Source: Sphingomonas prati
GTDB lineage: Bacteria > Pseudomonadota > Alphaproteobacteria > Sphingomonadales > Sphingomonadaceae
Length of the DNA stretch: 64,000 bases
Assembly: GCF_014643515.1 (NCBI RefSeq)
Contig: NZ_BMJP01000005.1
Location: 62,001 to 126,000 of the forward strand
Direction of reading: 5' to 3'
Position numbers and translations under genes: made by a program. Below, piece by piece: positions 57,853 through 64,000 of this stretch (position 1 is its first letter; each line of letters starts with the position of its first letter). The notes below the pieces were generated by a model. That model made no database searches. It worked only from the letters and a program-made list of their open reading frames with translations, and was not told the DNA's origin.

Positions 57853-58102
57853 TTCTGATTGTGTAGCGAACTCGGCTGAAAAATTGCGCTCGCCGGGATT
57901 TTGCGCGCTGCCCAGTTCACAAGCGGTAGACGTCAATAGATGACTCAGGTTTCAGTGTTGAACTCAAAGAAATTGATCTTTAGCGCGTTCGTGACCTTCT
58001 TGAGCCAGTTAGTCACGCCCCCGAAGCCAAGCTACCAAGCGTTGACTTCGGAGCCAGCCCGATACGACATCCGTTGGTCACGTTAATCACTTGCGGACAG
58101 CT

Positions 58103-59662
58103 TCAGTTCGAAGCTGGCTCCTCCAGATCGCGCAAGCTACGCCCACGGGTTTCTCGCCCAGCACGGGCAATAAGCGCCGCTGACAAACCCATCGGCACGA
58201 TCAGCGCGACCGCCGCGCCGCCAAGCGTCGGAATCAGTCCAGCGAACGCGCCGAGCTGAACAGCGACGCCGCCGAACTTGCTGCTGGCTGCAATAAGACC
58301 CGTTGCCCGGCCGCGGACGGCCAATGCATAGTTTTCGGCCGCATACGGCAGCAACACCGCGATCAGCCCGTTCGTACCCACCACCAGCAGCGCGATCACC
58401 GCCACCAGCAACGGAGGCCATGCCAGCGTCTGTGCCGGCAACAGCGCGCCGACAAGGCCGGTCAGCGTCAGCAGCACAGTACCGATCAGCGTGCCCTTGC
58501 TGCTCCACCTGCTGTAGAGAAACGCGGCAACCATGATCGTGGGCAGCGCGACGAGCGCGGAACTTGCGATGATTCCGCTGGCGATCTCCGCACTGAAGCC
58601 TCGGTCCTGCAGATCTGTCGGCAGCCAGAGCAGCAGGCCAAAATTGACGAAGCTCCAAGACAGCGCTGTGACCACCAACGCCGCGGTCAGCGCTCGCTGG
58701 CGATCCAATTCCGGAACTCCACTCGAAGCGACGGTGGACCGTGCGCTCCGCACAATTCCGAACCGTCGCGTCATGTCGGCAAGCTCAGCGTGCATCCCCC
58801 GTTCCAGGAGGAACCGTGGCGACTCCGGAATCCAGCGCGCCAACGCCAGCAGCAGAAGACCGGTCGGAAATCCCTGGAGCCACAGACTGCGCCACCCGAA
58901 CAGCGGTTCGAACACATGCGCCGCACCGCTGGCCGCCAAATAGCCGCCGACCAGTCCCGTACCACCCACGAGGACCAGTACCCAGCTGCGATGCCGTGGT
59001 GGCATGACCTCGGCGAGCAGGGTGTAGACCACCGGCAACATGCCACCCGCCGAACATCCCATCAGGAAACACATGACGAGGTTCCAGCCGTAAGACGGCA
59101 TGGCGCCGCAAATCGACGTGGAAACGAACAGGATGGTCGACAGCAGAATCGAGACACGCCGCCCGTAAATGTCGGCAAGCCAGCCCCACAAAAACGACCC
59201 GACGGTCGTGCCCGTCAGCGCCACGAACGGCAGAAGGGCGGCCATTGATTTCGCCATGCCATACTCGCCGCGCATGCCGGGCAGTACAAATCCCAGCGTC
59301 GCTGGTTTCATTGTGTCGATGATCAGCCCCAGCGTCAGGACCAGAAGGACGGCCGCGTGCGACCGGCTCAACGGCGTGTCGTCGGGCGCCTCGAACGTCG
59401 CGCCGGCGCTTGCGGCGTGCGCTGGACGCTGCCTGGGCAGCGCGCCGACGATCGCGGCCGGCACCCCCAAGCCGATCAACGCCATGCCCAGATACATCCA
59501 CCCATCCATCGGCATGCCCGAAAGATGGTTGCCCATCTCGTGCGCCATAGCGAGCATTGGCAGATGTAACAGCACGCCTGCGCTGATCGCGGCACAACCA
59601 GCCCAGAAGAGCGGCCATCGCTCTCCGACTACCGAACTGCGCACATTTTGTGCCTGTCCCAT
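58103..59662 (-). CDS. MFS transporter (AAHS/benzoate-type)
   Basis: A 519-residue major-facilitator transporter. ATG 59662 behind GGGGGG is preferred; the open frame extends 101 codons upstream without homology. About twelve to fourteen TM helices are visible. The signature GWLADIYGRR lies between TM2 and TM3, and RWIPESPRFLLERGM is the start of the central loop, both typical of sugar/aromatic-acid symporters. A repeat of the signature (FLYSRWSSKG) is degenerate. Substrate unknown; an organic acid is likely. The first gene right of the island. Confidence 0.85.
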   Translation of the reverse strand: MGQAQNVRSSVVGERWPLFWAGCAAISAGVLLHLPMLAMAHEMGNHLSGMPMDGWMYLGMALIGLGVPAAIVGALPRQRPAHAASAGATFEAPDDTPLSRSHAAVLLVLTLGLIIDTMKPATLGFVLPGMRGEYGMAKSMAALLPFVALTGTTVGSFLWGWLADIYGRRVSILLSTILFVSTSICGAMPSYGWNLVMCFLMGCSAGGMLPVVYTLLAEVMPPRHRSWVLVLVGGTGLVGGYLAASGAAHVFEPLFGWRSLWLQGFPTGLLLLALARWIPESPRFLLERGMHAELADMTRRFGIVRSARSTVASSGVPELDRQRALTAALVVTALSWSFVNFGLLLWLPTDLQDRGFSAEIASGIIASSALVALPTIMVAAFLYSRWSSKGTLIGTVLLTLTGLVGALLPAQTLAWPPLLVAVIALLVVGTNGLIAVLLPYAAENYALAVRGRATGLIAASSKFGGVAVQLGAFAGLIPTLGGAAVALIVPMGLSAALIARAGRETRGRSLRDLEEPASN

Positions 59663-59906
59663 TATGCCCCCCCTGCCGCCGAGCCATTCAGTTGCAAATC
59701 TCGTGCGGTCGCCAAAATCTGCATCCCCGATGGACACTAACGACAACAGCGTCAAACAAAGCCGACCGGTCTGGCCCGTGCCAAAGGCGACTCCGCTCGC
59801 CGACGCAATCGGGGCCGGCGGCGAGCCAACCCGACGAGGTCCTCCCATATAGTAGCTGACCATGTTGGTCTTATAGTAAAACGGATAGCAATGGCGGCGC
59901 TGCGCC

Positions 59907-60227
59907 CTATTGTTCCGCAAAGAGAAACGGGCGAGGACTAACCCCGCGTCTTTCGACCCGAGCAACCGTGATCGGGATCGAGGCCAGTCGACGGACGCTC
60001 CGAAGAACGGCGTCGCGGGAGGGGAAAACTTCGCCAGTGTGTGGAATTAAACCTTCTTCAAAGGTCAAATGCTCGACAAGATTGAACACAACCAGCGTTC
60101 GATCCGCTTTGCGAACCTGTTCGGTGTGAACCACTCGGCAATCATATTGCCGTACCGTTCGTTCCACATTCTGTTGACGACAGCCACCGAAAATGGTGTC
60201 GAAAGGCGCGAGGAACGACGAGCCCAA
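59907..60227 (-). CDS. Doubtful small protein
   Basis: A 106-residue frame from a TTG, FLAPFDTIFGGCRQQNVERT and on to LASIPITVARVERRGVS. Globular-looking composition with charged strands, but no binding site, family or strong codon bias. Kept as possible only because 59.7-60.4 kb has no other candidate. Confidence 0.3.
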   Translation of the reverse strand: MGSSFLAPFDTIFGGCRQQNVERTVRQYDCRVVHTEQVRKADRTLVVFNLVEHLTFEEGLIPHTGEVFPSRDAVLRSVRRLASIPITVARVERRGVSPRPFLFAEQ

Positions 60228-60428
60228 TGACGCGGGCTAGCGGGGCGATGCGTTCTTATGCTTTCCGAGACTGGCGAGCGGAAGTCGTTTCATCAGGTTC
60301 AGCCTCTATTTCATGCCGCCGCCGCCGGAGCCGGAGCCGGAGCCCAAATCGTTCAAACCAAACGGGATCGTCAAAAATTCTCGGCTGTGCGACAAGCTTA
60401 CTTTGAACACCGTAGGAGTAATTTGGGT

Positions 60429-61415
60429 ATGGAGCAGCGTCCATTCGGTTCGACCGGCGCCACGGTATCGCCGATCGGCTTCGGGGCTTGGGCCATTGGC
60501 GGCAATTGGGGCGACGTGAGCGACGACGCTGCCCACGCGACGCTGAACGCAGCGCTCGATGCTGGCATGACGTTCATCGACACCGCCGACGTTTACGGCG
60601 ACGGCCGGTCCGAGCGGCTGATCCGCGCTGTCCTTGACACGCGGGACGGACCGCGCCCGTTCATCGCCACCAAGTTGGGGCGCCGCCTCTCCCCGCATGT
60701 CGCCGACGGCTACACCGCCGACAACCTTGCCGCATTCGTCGATCGCAGCCGCGAGAATCTCGGCGTCGATACACTTGATCTCGTCCAGCTCCACTGTCCG
60801 CCGACCGAAATCTACTATCGTCCCGAGGTGTTCGCGGCACTCGACAGACTGGTCGACTCCGGCAGCATCGCGCACTACGGCGTGTCGGTGGAAAAGGTCG
60901 AGGAAGGGCTGAAGGCGATCGAATATCCCGGCGTCGCCTCCGTTCAGATCATCTACAACATGTTTCGCCAGCGTCCGGCCTCCTTGTTCCTTGCCGAAGC
61001 ACGGCGGCGTGGAGTCGCCGTCATCGCGCGAGTCCCGCTGGCGAGCGGGTTGCTCACCGGCAAGATGAGCGCCGATACCCATTTCGCGGCCGACGATCAC
61101 CGTGCCTTTAATCGCCACGGGGAGGCATTCGACGTCGGCGAGACCTTCGCCGGCGTGCCCTACGACATCGCCCTGGACGCGGTGGACGCGCTTCGCGCGC
61201 TCCTGCCCGGCGATGTGCCAATGGCAACGGTCGCATTGCGGTGGATCATGATGAACGGAGCGATCTCGGTCGTCATTCCCGGCGCCAGAAGCCCCGAACA
61301 GGCAACCGCGAACGCCGCTGCGGCTGACCTCGATCCGCTCCCCCCGGTCCTCATGGCCGCAGTCAAAACAATCTATGACGAGCGCATCGCGCCGCACGTG
61401 CATCAACGCTGGTGA
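60429..61415 (+). CDS. Aldo/keto reductase
   Basis: A 328-residue NADP-dependent aldo/keto reductase. ATG 60429 (AGGAG about 11 nt upstream) gives the standard start RPFGSTGATVSPIGFGAWAI. Catalytic residues: Asp and Tyr in FIDTADVYGDGRSE, Lys in FIATKLGRR, His in LVQLHCPPTEI, all canonical, unlike the YdbC-like reductase at 1793. The cofactor motif SVVIPGARSPEQ is present. It belongs to the YajO/tas-like branch. Substrate unknown. No operon partner within 90 nt except the small lipoprotein. Confidence 0.92.
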   Translation: MEQRPFGSTGATVSPIGFGAWAIGGNWGDVSDDAAHATLNAALDAGMTFIDTADVYGDGRSERLIRAVLDTRDGPRPFIATKLGRRLSPHVADGYTADNLAAFVDRSRENLGVDTLDLVQLHCPPTEIYYRPEVFAALDRLVDSGSIAHYGVSVEKVEEGLKAIEYPGVASVQIIYNMFRQRPASLFLAEARRRGVAVIARVPLASGLLTGKMSADTHFAADDHRAFNRHGEAFDVGETFAGVPYDIALDAVDALRALLPGDVPMATVALRWIMMNGAISVVIPGARSPEQATANAAAADLDPLPPVLMAAVKTIYDERIAPHVHQRW

Positions 61416-61509
61416 GCATCACGAGACGCGAACGTCCTCCACTTCGATGACCGACCTCGACCCAGCTCCGAACGTTCGCGAACTCATCACACCCCATCAC
61501 CATCAATCG

Positions 61510-61875
61510 ATGCACCGCGCCCTGCTTCCGCTCGTCCTGTCACTCCTTGCCGGCTGCGCCACGGCTGGCGCGGTCGAAGGGCCGGTTCGGATCGGCCGGA
61601 CCGCCCATGTCGGCGGACCGCGCGTCCGGGTCGATCGGATCATAGAGGACAGCCGCTGCCCGGTCGACACACAGTGCGTCTGGGCCGGCCGCCTTATCGT
61701 ACGGGCGACCGTGCTGGGCGGCACCTCGTCCAGACAGGTCGATCTCACGCTCGGCGAGCCCGTGGCGATCGCGGACGGCAAGCTCACGCTTGTCGCCGCA
61801 GTCCCGGACCGGAGCACCGGTCAGCGGGCGAACGCGCAGTACCGCTTCGCCTTTGACTTCCAGGGTGGCTTGTAA
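61510..61875 (+). CDS. Small lipoprotein
   Basis: A 121-residue lipoprotein; ATG 61510 starts HRALLPLVLSLLAGC, with lipobox LAGC. The mature part includes VRIGRTAHVGGPRVRVDRIIEDSRCPVD split around a pair of Cys (SRCPVDTQCVWAGR), then beta strands VRATVLGGTSSRQVDLTLGE. The CPxxxxCVWAG motif recurs in small proteobacterial lipoproteins of unknown function. It lies 94 nt after the aldo/keto reductase and before another lipoprotein on the same strand. Confidence 0.75.
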   Translation: MHRALLPLVLSLLAGCATAGAVEGPVRIGRTAHVGGPRVRVDRIIEDSRCPVDTQCVWAGRLIVRATVLGGTSSRQVDLTLGEPVAIADGKLTLVAAVPDRSTGQRANAQYRFAFDFQGGL

Positions 61876-61965
61876 CGGCCCGCGACGCTAGCAGAACCGC
61901 GCATGCAACCGCGTCGGTGCGCTAAGGGTACTGGACCGACGAACATGACCAGGAGGAACGGCACG

Positions 61966-62469
61966 ATGCGCTCGATGGGATCTCTGGCTGTTGCGGCGTT
62001 CGCGCTCGCCGGATGCACGACCGCCGGATCGGTGTCCGCGCCCACAACGCCCGCCAGAGCCCAACCGCGGATCCAGGCCATCACCTACGCGACGACATCC
62101 TGCCATGGCTTCTGCCCGGTCTACTCGCTGACCATCGCCGCGACTGGCGCCGGCACGTTCACCGGCACCCGAAACACCGCCGTCACCGGCGAACGCCGCT
62201 TCACGGCGACGCCGGCACAGACCGCGGCGTTCTTCACCCGCCTGCAACCCTTCCTACCGACGGGCGAGCTGCTGCTGAACGGGCCTGAAGCCTGCAAAAG
62301 CTACGCGACTGACCTGCCATCGGCCGACGTGACGTGGAGCGGCGCGGACGGGTCCGGCCGTCTCGTCTTCGATTATGGCTGCGACCGCGACAAACACCGG
62401 TCGCTGGCCGACGCGCTGCGTGCCGCGCCGACGATGCTGCCGATCGCCGATTTGATCGGCAACCGTTGA
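61966..62469 (+). CDS. DUF6438 lipoprotein
   Basis: A 167-residue lipoprotein. AGGAGGA lies 8-9 nt before ATG 61966. The signal (MGSLAVAAFALAGC) has lipobox LAGC. The DUF6438 hallmark TTSCHGFCPVYSLTIAATGAG is present (CxGxCPxYxxxI), followed by beta strands and VTWSGADGSGRLVFDYGCD. The domain is widespread and uncharacterised. Same direction as the preceding lipoprotein. Confidence 0.8.
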   Translation: MRSMGSLAVAAFALAGCTTAGSVSAPTTPARAQPRIQAITYATTSCHGFCPVYSLTIAATGAGTFTGTRNTAVTGERRFTATPAQTAAFFTRLQPFLPTGELLLNGPEACKSYATDLPSADVTWSGADGSGRLVFDYGCDRDKHRSLADALRAAPTMLPIADLIGNR

Positions 62470-62540
62470 TCTTGCGACGGCAACCGCCGACATATCGAGT
62501 GTCCCGAGCACTGGCGACGACATGCGGAAGGTAAACGATC

Positions 62541-62729
62541 ATGATCGAAGCGACCCGGGCCGAGACCCTGACGTCCCGCCAACGCCCCCAAGGTGCCCGC
62601 GACATGACCGGAGTCGCAAATCCTGAGCGCTCAGCGCAGACCGGCGACGCCTTCGACACCAAGTTCACGGGCGGGGGCATCGCGGTGCCGGTCGATCACC
62701 GCCCCATCGACACTTCGGCGGCGGGGTAA
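62541..62729 (+). CDS. Doubtful 62-residue protein
   Basis: ATG 62541 follows GGAAGG about 8 nt upstream, and the stop lies 6 nt before the next gene's ATG, an operon-like arrangement. The product is polar and without structure-like pattern (RAETLTSRQRPQGARDMTGV). No family recognised; it may just be the leader of the next gene. Confidence 0.35.
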   Translation: MIEATRAETLTSRQRPQGARDMTGVANPERSAQTGDAFDTKFTGGGIAVPVDHRPIDTSAAG

Positions 62730-62735
62730 GCGGCG

Positions 62736-63026
62736 ATGACAGAACCCAGCGTCCGCTTCGAGCCCGGCGAGTGGTATTGGGTCGCCGAACGCGAGAGCGT
62801 GGGCTTCACCGGAACCACGAACCTGGGTGTCGTCGAGTTCCTCATCACTAACGAGGCGCTGACCCAGCTTCACGATCCCGACCTCGACATGCTCGATCAC
62901 GAAACCGCGCTCGAAGTGTTCGCGGACTTCGAAGGCCACATCCACCGCATCGCCCAGCGCGAGTTCGTCAAACGTCTCGGCGGCGAGCCGCCAATCCTGC
63001 TGACCACCTCGGACGTCGAGGGCTGA
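62736..63026 (+). CDS. DUF1488-like small protein
   Basis: A 96-residue protein. The pattern FEPGEWYWVAERESVGFTG, VEFLITNEALTQLHDPD and ALEVFADFEGHIHRIAQREF resembles DUF1488 small proteins (strand, Trp, strand, then a helix with the EALxxL and ALExF signatures). Function unknown. Tight spacing to the frame upstream. Cytoplasmic. Confidence 0.6.
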   Translation: MTEPSVRFEPGEWYWVAERESVGFTGTTNLGVVEFLITNEALTQLHDPDLDMLDHETALEVFADFEGHIHRIAQREFVKRLGGEPPILLTTSDVEG

Positions 63027-63153
63027 GGACGCTGGGCCGGCGTGCGTCGCATCTTCTTGCCGTTGTAACCGTCGTAGCTGTTCGCCAGCCATTGAACGAT
63101 CCCAACCGACGACCATCTGCTGCGGCAAGACATTCTGGCGCGGAGCAGACATC

Positions 63154-63930
63154 ATGAAGACCAGCGGCAACACCATCCTCATGACGGGAGGCGGCAGCGG
63201 CATCGGCGAAGCGCTCGCCCACCGCTTCCACGACCGCGGCGACACCGTCATCATCGTCGGCCGCCGCCAGGACGCGCTCGACCGCGCCGCGGCGGGACGC
63301 GAGCGCATCCACACCGCGATCCTTGACGTCGTGGACATCGCGGCGGTGGCCGCATTCGCGAAACAGGTCGTCGCCGACTTCCCGTCGCTCAACGTGCTCT
63401 TCAATAACGCTGGGATCATGAAGTTCGAGGACCTGACCACGGCGCGCGATCTTGCGGACGCGGAGGCGACGCTGTCGATCAACATCACCGGCCCGATCCG
63501 GCTGACGAACGCGCTTATCGATCACCTGACCCGCCAGGCCGACGCCGCGATCGTCACCGTCACCTCCGGCCTCGCCTACGTCCCGCTGATCGCAGCGCCG
63601 ACCTATTCGGCAAGCAAGGCCGCCATCCATTCCTACACCGTCTCGCTGCGAACGCAGCTTGCCGGCAAGGTTGAGGTGATCGAACTGGTACCACCCGGCG
63701 TCCAGACCGACCTCACTCCGGGCCAGGCGAACCGGCCCGGCTACATGCCGCTCGACGCCTTCGCCGACGCGGTCGCGTCCCAGTTCGCGCAGCAGCCAAC
63801 CCCCTGCGAAATCCTGGTTGACGAGGTCCAGTTCCTCCGCAAGGCCGAGCGGGAGGGCCGCTTCGACGAGACGCTCAAGACACTGACGAAACGTGCCGCC
63901 GCCCAACGCGCCGCGGGCGACCGCCAATAA
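63154..63930 (+). CDS. Short-chain dehydrogenase/reductase (DltE-like)
   Basis: A 258-residue SDR oxidoreductase. The cofactor motif TGGGSGIGEALA, NNAGIM structural motif, catalytic Ser in VTSGLAYVP and YSASKAAIHSY (Tyr, Lys) are complete. The C-terminal PPGVQTDLTPGQ loop matches the group annotated DltE-like in proteobacteria. NADP preference is plausible from the GRR after the second strand (IIVGRRQDAL). Substrate not known. Last complete gene; the final 70 bp of the window hold nothing recognisable. Confidence 0.9.
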   Translation: MKTSGNTILMTGGGSGIGEALAHRFHDRGDTVIIVGRRQDALDRAAAGRERIHTAILDVVDIAAVAAFAKQVVADFPSLNVLFNNAGIMKFEDLTTARDLADAEATLSINITGPIRLTNALIDHLTRQADAAIVTVTSGLAYVPLIAAPTYSASKAAIHSYTVSLRTQLAGKVEVIELVPPGVQTDLTPGQANRPGYMPLDAFADAVASQFAQQPTPCEILVDEVQFLRKAEREGRFDETLKTLTKRAAAQRAAGDRQ

Positions 63931-64000
63931 GTATGCCGGTCGGGACTACCAAGCTGCGTGGCCCGACGACCCTAACCGGGAACAATGGTGCGGCCATCTG

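Noticed and set aside
57733-57936. Reverse frame across attR
   Set aside because: Reads through the tRNA fragment; chance frame.
60258-60428. 57-codon extension of the aldo/keto reductase with an EPEPEP-like run
   Set aside because: The family start is at 60429 with its own ribosome binding site; the GGAGCC repeat upstream is a short tandem repeat, not a domain.

Overview
The window looks like a chromosomal segment of a sphingomonad-type alphaproteobacterium (Sphingomonas or a close relative). It is GC-rich with strong G/C third-position bias. It carries two TonB-dependent receptors, a long RNase E with acidic and Arg/Glu-rich low-complexity regions, an alphaproteobacterial SOS box (GAAC-N7-GAAC) in front of uvrA, and several sphingomonad-style small secreted proteins and REP-like palindromes. 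The genus is an inference from gene content, not from a marker gene.

Layout. 1-5.7 kb: a LysR regulator cut by the window edge, a D-amino-acid-oxidase-like flavoprotein with permuted domain order, a divergent YdbC-type aldo/keto reductase and LysR pair, a DUF1993 protein and a cell-wall amidase. 5.7-15.4 kb: rne with a long leader, a BepA-like M48/TPR protease, a DsbA-like oxidoreductase, thyA, an ankyrin membrane protein and an EF-hand protein; the intergenic gaps between rne, the protease, dsbA and thyA hold palindromic repeat clusters. 15.5-25.8 kb: small secreted proteins, a low-GC orphan gene, CorA, a long-chain acyl-CoA ligase and an Oar-like TonB receptor. 26.3-29.5 kb: a DUF3857/transglutaminase/TPR gene broken by an in-frame TAG and a frameshift. 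29.6-32.6 kb: uvrA.

32.55-34.5 kb: a compact low-GC cassette convergent to uvrA, encoding a two-TM protein, an ImmA/IrrE zinc protease and a phage 'beta protein' family member. It is the best candidate here for an undescribed (possibly defence-related) system. 34.6-42.5 kb: an overlapping HTH gene pair with a palindromic repeat captured in frame, DUF3597, a PA2169-type four-helix protein, homoserine dehydrogenase, glpX and recJ.

42.63-57.85 kb: a 15.2-kb genomic island inserted in tRNA-Glu(TTC). It is bounded by a perfect 40-bp direct repeat of the tRNA 3' end, with a tyrosine integrase next to the intact tRNA. Cargo: an Xis/AlpA-like HTH gene with an internal stop, a ribbon-helix-helix protein, a TonB receptor, a small P-loop kinase, a methyltransferase between two beta-rich domains, a frameshifted related gene, an epoxide hydrolase with its own LysR, a Hint-domain protein, IS remnants and several orphans. 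Its mosaic, partly decayed content suggests an old island.

57.9-64 kb: chromosomal genes resume with an MFS transporter, an aldo/keto reductase, two lipoproteins (one DUF6438), small DUF1488-like proteins and a short-chain dehydrogenase. A dispersed degenerate repeat built on 'TCCGC...GCGGACATTC' recurs in gaps at about 16.7, 17.9, 18.5, 19.8, 47.8, 48.4, 52.3 and 55.2 kb, inside and outside the island.
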